Below are positions 31,673 to 38,388 of a stretch of 38,388 bases of DNA, piece by piece. Position numbers and translations under genes: made by a program. The notes beneath the pieces are model-generated. The model made no database searches. It was not told the DNA's origin and worked only from the letters and a program-made list of their open reading frames with translations. This DNA comes from Gammaproteobacteria bacterium (GTDB lineage: Bacteria > Pseudomonadota > Gammaproteobacteria > Pseudomonadales > Azotimanducaceae): contig JAPOTD010000023.1 of NCBI GenBank assembly GCA_026709365.1, positions 1 to 38,388 on the forward strand, given 5' to 3'. The first letter of the stretch is position 1; the number at the start of each line of letters is the position of its first letter.

Positions 31673-34380
31673 TGCGCCTCGTCCCAATTGGCGCCGACGC
31701 CGCAATCCACCACCAGCGGGACCGACAGGTCAGCGGCGGCCGCCATGCGTTCCCGAACGCCTTCCAGCAGCGCATCGACCGCGTCCTCGGCCACCTCGAA
31801 GACCAGTTCGTCGTGGACCTGCATGATCATCAGCGCGTCGATGCCGCTGGCGGTGAGCCAGTCATCGACGCTGAGCATGGCCCGCTTGATGATGTCGGCG
31901 GCCGTGCCCTGCAGCGGGGCGTTGATGGCGGCCCGCTCGGCGGCCTGACGGCGCTGCATCTGGCGGGCGTTGATTTCGCGCAGGTGCAGGCGGCGGCCGA
32001 AGACCGTCTCCACGTAGCCCTGCTCATGGGCGCGGGCGCGGGTGCGGTCCATGTACTCCGCCACGCCGGGGAAGCGGACGAAGTAGCGGTCCATGTGGCC
32101 CTTGGCCTCCGGCTGCGGAATGCCCAGCTGGCGGCTTAGGCCGAAGGCGGACATGCCGTACATCAGGCCGAAGTTGATGGCCTTGGCGTTGCGCCGCTCA
32201 TCGTCGCTCACCGCCTCCGGCGCACAGCCGAACACCTCGGCGGCGGTGGCCCGGTGGATGTCCTGGCCGGCTGCGAACGCCGACAGCAAGCCCGCATCGC
32301 GGGACAGGTGCGCCATGATGCGCAGCTCGATCTGGCTGTAGTCCGCCGCCACGATGCGCCGTCCGTCCGGGGCGCTGAATGCTTGGCGAATCCGGCGGCC
32401 CTCGGCGGTGCGGATGGGGATGTTCTGCAGGTTCGGATCCGCCGACGACAGCCTGCCGGTGGCGGCCACCGCCTGGTGGTAGGAGGTGTGGATGCGGCCG
32501 GTCTCCGAGTCGATGTCCAGCGGCAGCTTGTCGGTGTAGGTGCCCTTGAGCTTGGTCAGGCTGCGATGCTCCAGAATCACTTCGGGCAGCTCATAGCCCA
32601 AGGCCGCAAGATCGCGCAGCACCGGCTCCGCAGTGGAGGGCTGGCCCTTGGGGGTCTTGCGCTGCACCGGCAGGTCCAAGCGCTCAAAGAAGACTTCCTG
32701 AAGCTGCTTGGGGCTGTCCAGGTTGAACTGCGAGCCGGCTATGCGCCACGCCTGCTCCTGCAGTTCGACGATCCGCTCGGCGAGCTCCCGGCTTTGCCGA
32801 CGCAGCGCCGCGCCATCCAAGGCCGCCCCGTTGCGCTCGATGCGCGACAGCACCGGGATCAACGGCAACTCGATCTCCTCGAACACCTTGACCAGGCTGG
32901 GGTGTTGCTGAAGTTTGGGCCACAGCGCTTGGTGCAGCCGCAAGGTCACGTCCGCATCCTCGGCGGCGTAGTCGGTCGCCACCTCCATCTCGACCTGATC
33001 AAAGCTCAACTGCTTGGCGCCCTTGCCGGCCACGTCCTCATAGTGCGTGGTGCGCACGCCCAGATGCTTTTGCGCAAGATCATCCATGTTGTGGCGGCCG
33101 GCAGTGCTTTCCAGCACATAGGACTCCAGCATGGTGTCGAAGGCGATGCCGCGCAGTGATGCGCCCGCCCGGGCCAGCACGTTCATGTCGTACTTCAGGT
33201 GCTGGCCGACCTTGGGCTTGTTCGGGTCGGCCAACAGGGGCTTAAGCTTGCCCAGCACCAGATCCAACGACAGTTGATCGGGCGCGCCCGGATAGCGGTG
33301 CCCGACCGGAACGTAAGCCGCCCGTCCCGCCTCCACGGCGAAGGAGAAACCGACCAGCTCCGCCTGCATGTAGTTGATGCTGGTGGTTTCGGTGTCAAAG
33401 GCGAGCAGCGGCGCGGCTTCAAGCTGCGCGATCCAAGCATCCAAGGCCGCTTCGGTGGTGATGCACTCATAGTGCCGATCCTGGACCGGCTCCGGTTGCG
33501 GCCCCTCAAGTTCCCCCAGCCAGCTTTTGAACTGATAGCGCTCGAACAGCGCCGTCAGCGCCTCGGCGTCCTCCTGCGGCGGCGCGGTCAACTCCGCCAT
33601 GGAGACGCCCACATCCACATCGCACTTGATGGTGGTGAGCGTGCGCGACAACGGCAGATGGCCCAGGCTGGCGCGCAAATTCTCGCCGATCTTGCCCTTG
33701 ATGCCGCCCGCCGCCGCCATCACGCCGTCCAGGGAGCCGTGCTCATTGAGCCATTTGGCGGCCGTCTTCGGCCCGACCTTGGGGACGCCGGGGATGTTGT
33801 CCACCTTGTCGCCCATCAACGCCAAGTAGTCGATGATGAGTTCCGGCGGCACGCCGAACTTCTCGACGACGCCCTCCCGGTCCATGCTGGTTTCGCTCAT
33901 GGTGTTGAGCAGGGTCACGCGGTCGTTCACCAATTGCGCCATGTCCTTGTCGCTGGTGGAGATGAGCACGGGACGGCCTTGGGCGCTGGCCTGGCTGGCC
34001 AAGGTGCCGATCACGTCATCCGCCTCGACGCCGGGAACGGTCAGCAGGGGCAGCCCCATGGCGCGGATGATCTCGAAGGTGGGTTCGATCTGCCGGCGCA
34101 GGTCATCGTCCATCGGCGGCCGGTTGGCCTTGTACTCCGAATACAGGTCGTCGCGGAAGGTCTTGCCCTTGGGGTCGAAGACGATGACCAACGGGCTGTC
34201 CGGACAGTCCTTGGCGAGCTTGCGAATCATGGCGATGACGCCGCGCATGGCGCCGGTGGGAAAGCCGTCCGCAGCGGTCAGCGGCGGCAGCGCATGGTAG
34301 GCGCGGAACAGATAGGTTGACCCATCCACGAGGACCAAGGGTTTGTCGTTTGCCGCCGCCTCTGCCACCATTGGACCCAT
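31669..34380 (-). CDS. polA: DNA polymerase I
   Basis: A 903-aa, three-domain Pol I for repair and Okazaki fragment processing. Residues 1-290 are the 5'-3' flap nuclease (LVLVDGSTYLFRAYHALPPL; MGDKVDNIPGVPKVGPKTA). Residues ~310-500 are the 3'-5' proofreading domain with an intact acidic motif (FDTETTS near 328). The polymerase domain has DYSQIELR (Asp about 680), the O-helix KAINFGLMYG, and VHDELVFE (His-Asp about 856-857). The open frame continues upstream to 34767, but that stretch translates the palindromic repeats (peptides such as GARASRPR) and is not part of the protein. ATG 34380 or 34371 gives the normal beginning. Confidence 0.97.
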   Translation of the reverse strand: MGPMVAEAAANDKPLVLVDGSTYLFRAYHALPPLTAADGFPTGAMRGVIAMIRKLAKDCPDSPLVIVFDPKGKTFRDDLYSEYKANRPPMDDDLRRQIEPTFEIIRAMGLPLLTVPGVEADDVIGTLASQASAQGRPVLISTSDKDMAQLVNDRVTLLNTMSETSMDREGVVEKFGVPPELIIDYLALMGDKVDNIPGVPKVGPKTAAKWLNEHGSLDGVMAAAGGIKGKIGENLRASLGHLPLSRTLTTIKCDVDVGVSMAELTAPPQEDAEALTALFERYQFKSWLGELEGPQPEPVQDRHYECITTEAALDAWIAQLEAAPLLAFDTETTSINYMQAELVGFSFAVEAGRAAYVPVGHRYPGAPDQLSLDLVLGKLKPLLADPNKPKVGQHLKYDMNVLARAGASLRGIAFDTMLESYVLESTAGRHNMDDLAQKHLGVRTTHYEDVAGKGAKQLSFDQVEMEVATDYAAEDADVTLRLHQALWPKLQQHPSLVKVFEEIELPLIPVLSRIERNGAALDGAALRRQSRELAERIVELQEQAWRIAGSQFNLDSPKQLQEVFFERLDLPVQRKTPKGQPSTAEPVLRDLAALGYELPEVILEHRSLTKLKGTYTDKLPLDIDSETGRIHTSYHQAVAATGRLSSADPNLQNIPIRTAEGRRIRQAFSAPDGRRIVAADYSQIELRIMAHLSRDAGLLSAFAAGQDIHRATAAEVFGCAPEAVSDDERRNAKAINFGLMYGMSAFGLSRQLGIPQPEAKGHMDRYFVRFPGVAEYMDRTRARAHEQGYVETVFGRRLHLREINARQMQRRQAAERAAINAPLQGTAADIIKRAMLSVDDWLTASGIDALMIMQVHDELVFEVAEDAVDALLEGVRERMAAAADLSVPLVVDCGVGANWDEAH

Positions 34381-34429
34381 GCCCGCGAACAAACGGACAG
34401 TGTGGCCCGCCTTGGGCGCTTTGGCAATG

Positions 34430-34476
34430 CGCACCCGCTTCGCGGGTGCGTCGGAGTTTCGCTGGCGCGAAACTCC
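34430..34476. repeat. Twin-hairpin palindromic repeat in the polA upstream array
   Basis: Two hairpins in tandem: 9-base arms around TTC at 34430-34450, then GGAGTTTCGC...GCGAAACTCC at 34453-34476. This is the same design as 6460-6504. The second hairpin's 24 bases recur in perfect inverted form at 34742-34765. Confidence 0.8.
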
Positions 34477-34570
34477 GCGCATGTTGCTTGGGCCAAGTTC
34501 CGAATGGTTTCTGGACCCGCACATGCGAGCTTTCAGCTTACCTCGCAAAGGCTCGGCGCTAGGCGCAGTC

Positions 34571-34594
34571 CGAGGGCGGGACGCCCTCGCTCCG
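34571..34594 (-). repeat. Inverted copy of the left-edge REP-like repeat
   Basis: These 24 bases are the exact reverse complement of the core found at 5-28 and 34625-34648. With 34623-34652 it forms a closely spaced inverted pair, as in BIME elements. Confidence 0.85.
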
Positions 34595-34622
34595 TGGGCT
34601 GTCAACCGAACCGGGCGGACTT

Positions 34623-34652
34623 CCGGAGCGAGGGCGTCCCGCCCTCGATTGG
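34623..34652 (+). repeat. Exact second copy of the left-edge REP-like repeat
   Basis: Thirty bases are identical to 3-32, including the CGAGGGCG/CGCCCTCG hairpin. It lies in the 421-bp gap 34381-34801 between polA and the DUF2782 gene. That gap otherwise holds only related repeats and short spacers; I see no other gene there. Confidence 0.85.
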
Positions 34653-34741
34653 GCTCATGGAACGCCTTTTCCGCCACGAGAATTGGAATTTGTTCCATGG
34701 AAGGGCGGAAGCCTGCTCCAAGGAGCCTTATTGGCCGGAAA

Positions 34742-34765
34742 GGAGTTTCGCGCCAGCGAAACTCC
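34742..34765 (-). repeat. Inverted partner of the 34453-34476 hairpin
   Basis: A 24-base perfect reverse complement of 34453-34476, about 265 bases away. The two close off the array as terminal inverted repeats would. Confidence 0.8.
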
Positions 34766-34801
34766 AATGCGAACCGCAGGTTCGCAACGTCCTACCCTCG
34801 A

Positions 34802-35074
34802 TTGAGCCGCTGGCTTCCCGCGATCCTGTTGCTGGCCACCGCCACGGTTTGCGCCTCCGAACCGGAGGGCCTGCGCGGCCCCGATGTCACCATCATCGCC
34901 GGCGAGGAGCGCACCATTTACGAATACCGGCAAAACGGCCACTTGCGCATGGTCAAGATCGTTCCAAACTGGGGCAAGCCGTACTACCTGTTTCCCCGCG
35001 ACCAGACCGCCGGCTTCGGCAATTTGGAAGAGGCGGACATGCTGCTGCCGACTTGGGTGATCGTCAACTTCTGA
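34802..35074 (+). CDS. DUF2782 exported protein
   Basis: A small exported protein of about 90 aa. From TTG 34802 it begins with a clean signal peptide (SRWLPAILLLATATVCA). The mature part, with TIYEYRQNGHLRMVKIVP and GKPYYLFP, matches the DUF2782 family, typically encoded between polA and thrB in gammaproteobacteria. An in-frame ATG at 34697 would add 35 residues translated from the repeat array, so TTG 34802 is preferred, although no ribosome site precedes it. The repeat array may have displaced the original leader. Its stop overlaps thrB (TGATG). Function unknown. Confidence 0.75.
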   Translation: MSRWLPAILLLATATVCASEPEGLRGPDVTIIAGEERTIYEYRQNGHLRMVKIVPNWGKPYYLFPRDQTAGFGNLEEADMLLPTWVIVNF

Positions 35075-36057
35075 TGAACGCTGTCACCCGCCTGGACCGG
35101 GATGACCTCGAAGCCGTGCTTGGCCGCTACGATGTGGGCGAACCCGTGGATTTCTGGCCTGCCGCCCACGGCATCGAAAACAGCAACTACTTTGTCCGCA
35201 CCCGCACCGATGGGAATCTCAGTGAGTGGGTGCTTACTATCCTCGAACAAGCACCCAATGCGGGCGCCGTGTTTGCACCCCTGTTGGATCTTTGCTTCGC
35301 CGCCGGGCTGCCCGTGGCGCCGGTCCAGCGCAACGCCGTCGGCAAGCTTCAGGATTCCCTACGCGGCAAGCCCCTCCTGCTCATGCCGCGGCTGCACGGC
35401 AGCCATCCCCAAGAGCCTTCCACCGCCCAGGTTGCCGCCCTAGGCGCCACAATCGCGAAACTGCACCTGACGACCCGCAACCCAAGCTTTGCGACGCCCA
35501 ACCACCCCCGTGATGAGAGCTGGCTGTCGCGCATCGCCAAGACGGTGAGCGGCCAATTGACGGCCGATGACACCGGGCTGCTGGAATGCGCACTGCGCCG
35601 GGTCACCAAGCTCCTGAGCGGAGATGACCTAGCTGGTCTGCCAAAGGGCATCATTCACGGCGACCTGTTCCGCGACAACGTCCTGTTCGACGGCGACCGG
35701 CTCACCGGACTGCTGGACTTCCACCATGCTTCCAACGGCTGGCTGATCTACGACCTCGCCGTGGCGGCCAACGACTGGTGCAATGATCCGGAAGGCCGCT
35801 TGAACGAAGGCCAGGCCAACGCCCTGCTCGCCGCCTACCATGAGCACCGTCCGCTCACCCAAGCCGAAATCGAGCGCTTCCCCGACTTCATGACATACGC
35901 CGCATTGGCGTTTTGGCTGTCCCGCCTGTACGCCGGGGCCAAGGCGCAAGCCGGCGAGGCGGTTCGGGTCAAGAGCCCGGACGAATTTCAACGCATCACC
36001 GCCGATCGGTTGAGCCGCGAGGTCGCGCTGGGCGCCTTTGGGTCGCCTGATGGTTGA
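35074..36057 (+). CDS. thrB: Homoserine kinase, APH-fold ThrB
   Basis: A 327-aa kinase of the aminoglycoside-phosphotransferase fold, the ThrB form found in pseudomonads and relatives. It phosphorylates homoserine on the way to threonine. The N-lobe has GIENSNYFVRT; the catalytic loop is GIIHGDLFRDNVLF and the metal-binding Asp is in LLDFHHAS. ATG 35074 overlaps the DUF2782 stop by one base. The open frame back to 34402 only runs through repeats and the DUF2782 gene in another frame and is not real. The neighbourhood (polA, DUF2782, thrB) supports the name. Confidence 0.9.
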   Translation: MNAVTRLDRDDLEAVLGRYDVGEPVDFWPAAHGIENSNYFVRTRTDGNLSEWVLTILEQAPNAGAVFAPLLDLCFAAGLPVAPVQRNAVGKLQDSLRGKPLLLMPRLHGSHPQEPSTAQVAALGATIAKLHLTTRNPSFATPNHPRDESWLSRIAKTVSGQLTADDTGLLECALRRVTKLLSGDDLAGLPKGIIHGDLFRDNVLFDGDRLTGLLDFHHASNGWLIYDLAVAANDWCNDPEGRLNEGQANALLAAYHEHRPLTQAEIERFPDFMTYAALAFWLSRLYAGAKAQAGEAVRVKSPDEFQRITADRLSREVALGAFGSPDG

Positions 36058-36092
36058 TATCTCAAAGAAGCCAAACAACTAGGGAGAGCATC

Positions 36093-36929
36093 ATGGCTTC
36101 AATCACGATCAGGCCCAGCGGCCAAGCTTGCGGGGCGGAAGTTGCCGACCTCGACCTATCCAATCCCTTGGATGCCCCAACGCTCGCTGAAGTGAAGGCC
36201 GCGTGGCTGGAGCATCACGTGCTGTCGTTTCCCAACCAACAACTCGACGGTGACCAACTCGAAGCCTTCGCCCAACAGTTTGGCGAACTGGGGGAAGACC
36301 CGTTCTTCAACCCGATTCCCGGACGCAAGCACCTTGCGGCGGTGAAGCGGGAAGCCGAAGACACCAACCCGATCTTCGCCGAGCATTGGCACTCAGACTG
36401 GAGTTTCATGCCGCAACCCCCATGCGGCACCGTTTTGTATGCGCTCGACATACCCCCGCACGGCGGCGATACCGAGTTTTCCAATCAACATCTTGCCTTC
36501 GAATCGATGCCCCAGGACATGAAAGCCAAGTTCGATGGGTTGCAGGCCATCCATTCACCCAAGCTCGGCTACTCGCTCAAGGGTGTCTATGGCGATGTGA
36601 ATAACAATGGCGCAATGGACATCCGCCCCAGTGAGGAGGCGGAGCATATGCATCACACCCACCCGCTCGCACCCGCACACCCGGAGACAGGCCGGCGGGG
36701 TTTTCTGAGCGGTGTTTCCTACATCGTCGGATTCGAAGGGCTGTCGGATGAAGAGGCCAAGCCGCTGATCATGGCGCTCAATGAATGGCAGAGCAAAGAG
36801 GAATTCATGTATCGCCACAAGTGGGAAAGCAATATGCTGGTGCTTTGGGATAACCGCAGCGTCGTGCACCGCGCCACCGGCGGCTACGACGGCTACCGAA
36901 GGGAGCTGCTTCGAGTCACCGTTTACTGA
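36093..36929 (+). CDS. TauD/TfdA-family 2-oxoglutarate dioxygenase
   Basis: A 278-aa non-haem iron dioxygenase. The facial triad is complete: His 100 and Asp 102 in HWHSDW, and His 259 in VVHRAT. The 2-oxoglutarate Arg is in the YRRELLRVTVY end. TauD-like enzymes split taurine, sulfonates, aryloxyalkanoates or similar compounds. The segment between the two halves has an insert with NNNGAMDIRPSEEAEHMHHTHP. ATG 36093 has GGGAGAG 4 bases before it. It lies 35 bp after thrB on the same strand. The substrate is not predictable. Confidence 0.9.
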   Translation: MASITIRPSGQACGAEVADLDLSNPLDAPTLAEVKAAWLEHHVLSFPNQQLDGDQLEAFAQQFGELGEDPFFNPIPGRKHLAAVKREAEDTNPIFAEHWHSDWSFMPQPPCGTVLYALDIPPHGGDTEFSNQHLAFESMPQDMKAKFDGLQAIHSPKLGYSLKGVYGDVNNNGAMDIRPSEEAEHMHHTHPLAPAHPETGRRGFLSGVSYIVGFEGLSDEEAKPLIMALNEWQSKEEFMYRHKWESNMLVLWDNRSVVHRATGGYDGYRRELLRVTVY

Positions 36930-36957
36930 GCGAGCAACAGGAGCATTTGATCGCCAA

Positions 36958-37695
36958 CTAGCGGTGATTCCACCAAGCCAGATCGGAAAACGAACGCAGG
37001 TCAAGCTCGTGGGTCCAAGCTGACCGGTGCTGCTGCGACACGTGATAGTAGGTTTCGGCCATTTTCTCCGGAAGCATCAACCCATCGGCATCGAGCCCTC
37101 TTTGCTCTCGGAGCTTTTGGAAGGCTTCCTCTCCGAGCATCCTGCCCAGGGTGTCCGGCGCATCAACGGCGCCGCCAATCAGGATATGCGCCACGTGAAT
37201 CCCTTTCGGCGCGTACTCCGCGTTTAGGGTTTGGCAGAGCATCCGGCGCCCACCCATCGCCGCCGCATGTGAATGTTGACCCGCATTGCCCCGTACGGCA
37301 GCGGTTGCGGAAGTTACGAGGAACGTGCCGCCGCCACGCTCCTCCATTCGAGGGAACAGTTCCTTCGCCATCCTGAACAGGGCGAACGTGGCCATGCGCC
37401 AACCCAATTCAAACTGCTTGTAGGTCAGTTCCGTAAGCGTTCGGCTGCCGATCTGCGCCCCCAAGTTGAACAGCGCGACCTCAATCGGACCGATTTCCCG
37501 TTCGATGTGTTCGATGCGTTCCTCCAGCGCATTTTCCTCAACAGCATTCAAAAGAAATCCCGTCGCCTCACCACCATCGGCCTCGATGCCAGCCACGAGC
37601 TTGCGCAAGCCTTCCGCACTTGGGTGCGGGGCCTCCAATCTCACTGGGCGTTTTGCTGAACCGGGACGCCGGACGCGCCTGACGGACCTCGCCAA
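36958..37695 (-). pseudogene. SDR family protein lacking its NAD(P)-binding N-terminus
   Basis: From about EAPHPSAEGLRKLV onward this is a typical SDR: ALFNLGAQIGSRTLTEL takes the NNAG place, FLVTSATAAVRG follows, and the tail SAWTHELDLRSF is conserved in one SDR subgroup. The first ~35 residues, with the Rossmann TGxxxGxG loop, are missing. They are replaced by arginine-rich sequence that is the out-of-frame continuation of the CoA-transferase fragment upstream. The usual Tyr-xxx-Lys is also not evident (SHAAAMGGRR). Without a cofactor site it should not work as a dehydrogenase. The break lies near 37650. Confidence 0.65.
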
Positions 37696-37799
37696 ATCCC
37701 TCGCACTCGGCTCTCTGCAATCAGCATCATCGCTGCGACAGGGTCAGAAACCATGCTGGTCAAATCGACTGCCTTCAAGCCATTGAGTGGTCCCACCAT
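37641..37799 (-). pseudogene. Truncated CaiB/BaiF CoA-transferase N-terminus
   Basis: ATG 37799 is preceded by AAAGGAGG and overlaps the GST stop (TAATG), so it is a genuine start. The first ~27 codons (MVGPLNGLKAVDLTSMVSD, then PVAAMMLI) match the N-terminus of CaiB/BaiF family CoA-transferases, normally about 400 aa. After that the match ends and the frame stops at 37641, running into the SDR remnant. A deletion has removed the rest. Confidence 0.6.
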
Positions 37800-38388
37800 T
37801 AGGCCTCCTTTAGAAGTCCGGCGTAATTGGCTGCGAAGGCGCGGCGATAAGCGTCCCGTCGAGACAGCCGTTCCTTGTACCTGGGCAACGGGTCTGGCAA
37901 TTTGATGCCGTAGCGCATGGCCCAGTCCAAGCAAGATATCAGAATGACGTCGGCGAGACCCAAGCGCTCGCCCAGCACAAAAGCGCGGTCGCCGATTTGA
38001 CTTGCAATCACCTGAAGGTGCTTTTGAGCATACGCTTTCGAAGACCGCACCGCTTCAGGAACCTCACCAAAGATCTTCTTGAGGTCGCCGTGCCGACGCA
38101 TGACGTAGAGACTGGTTTCATCAAGCTCCCCATAGACGTAGCAAACCCACTCATCTTCCTTCGCGCGGGCCTCCAAACTGGTTGGCGCCGCGATGGTCGA
38201 GGGTTGCCCGTAGCGCTCAATGAGGTATCGGCTGATGGCTACGCTTTCAGAAAGACGAACGTCGCCATCAACCAGATATGGGATCTTTTGCTTGGGATTG
38301 AGTTGAGTGAATTCGGCTGTTTGCGTCTCGCCCGTTCGCGGGCCAATTGCGAGATGCTCATAACCTAGGCCAAGCTCCTCCGCAACCC
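37799..38388 (-). CDS. Glutathione S-transferase (5' end outside the window)
   Basis: The frame is open to the right edge, so the first ~10-20 residues are missing; 195 residues are visible. The N-terminal thioredoxin fold shows NPKQKIPYLVDGDVRLSES, with the cis-proline and the Glu-Ser pair that bind glutathione. The helical C-terminal domain has GLADVILISCLDWAMRYG in the usual N-capping position. Roles in detoxification or ring-cleavage steps are typical. Its stop overlaps the start of the CoA-transferase remnant, so the two were once an operon. An internal start near 38176 is not the true one. Confidence 0.88.
   Translation of the reverse strand, partial: VAEELGLGYEHLAIGPRTGETQTAEFTQLNPKQKIPYLVDGDVRLSESVAISRYLIERYGQPSTIAAPTSLEARAKEDEWVCYVYGELDETSLYVMRRHGDLKKIFGEVPEAVRSSKAYAQKHLQVIASQIGDRAFVLGERLGLADVILISCLDWAMRYGIKLPDPLPRYKERLSRRDAYRRAFAANYAGLLKEA

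Noticed and set aside
33199-34320. 373-codon open frame opposite polA
   Set aside because: Shadow of the polymerase codons; no domain and no ribosome site.
34430-34765. Possible CRISPR array
   Set aside because: Repeats are palindromic, in both orientations and irregularly spaced; there are no regular spacers and no cas genes.
34381-34767. 129-residue N-terminal extension of DNA polymerase I
   Set aside because: It translates the palindromic repeats (peptides like GARASRPR and GRDALAP); the family begins at the MGPMVAEAAANDKPLVLVDG region.
34402-35073. 224-residue N-terminal extension of ThrB
   Set aside because: It runs through the repeat array and then overlaps the DUF2782 gene in another frame; ThrB starts at ATG 35074.

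Overview
The window is GC-rich, densely coded bacterial DNA. Its housekeeping blocks point to a gammaproteobacterium, probably an uncultured or marine-type lineage. The blocks are a FabY-type ketosynthase followed by rsmA-apaH-cca, then tsaD facing rpsU-yqeY, then polA facing a DUF2782 gene and thrB. This placement is inferred from gene content and order only; no rRNA or tRNA gene was seen.

Layout, left to right. (1) 1-9650 is accessory. It holds two AAA/DUF4143-type ATPases, a possible sterol/terpenoid-type catabolic cluster (TetR regulator divergent from a cytochrome P450, two short-chain dehydrogenases, a metal amidohydrolase), a Fic protein, and two decayed genes (a TauE/SafE permease remnant and a frameshifted DUF1640-like coiled-coil protein). 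(2) 9692-15549 carries an HDAC-fold deacetylase and a very large single-chain biotin-dependent carboxylase. The carboxylase order is CT-alpha, a long middle region, CT-beta, biotin carboxylase, biotin carrier. (3) 15669-18000 has moaB, then a compact two-gene restriction-modification system: a D12-class adenine methylase overlapping a NotI-family endonuclease by 4 bp. (4) 18082-22643 is the fabY-rsmA-apaH-cca run. In it rsmA has no ATG/GTG/TTG start and seems to begin at a CTG inside a CTGA overlap. (5) 22673-28627 holds an unrecognised secreted protein flanked by cca and a decayed copy of the cca 3' end, then an S9 peptidase co-oriented with a TonB-dependent receptor. (6) 28775-36929 is mostly core: tsaD, rpsU, yqeY, an alpha/beta hydrolase coupled to a tiny DUF5808 membrane protein, polA, DUF2782, thrB and a TauD/TfdA dioxygenase. 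(7) 36958-38388 has a deletion scar joining the first ~30 codons of a CaiB/BaiF CoA-transferase to an SDR that lacks its NAD(P)-binding start, next to a GST cut by the window edge.

A family of short palindromic repeats links distant places: the left edge, the end of the second DUF4143 ATPase, and a ~330 bp array between polA and the DUF2782 gene. In that array the repeats keep several frames open and create false N-terminal extensions.

The most interesting items are the NotI-like R-M pair with an adenine methylase, the giant carboxylase with its unusual domain order, the non-canonical rsmA start, the cca-end duplication around an orphan gene, and the repeat array. I saw no CRISPR array and no complete insertion sequence.
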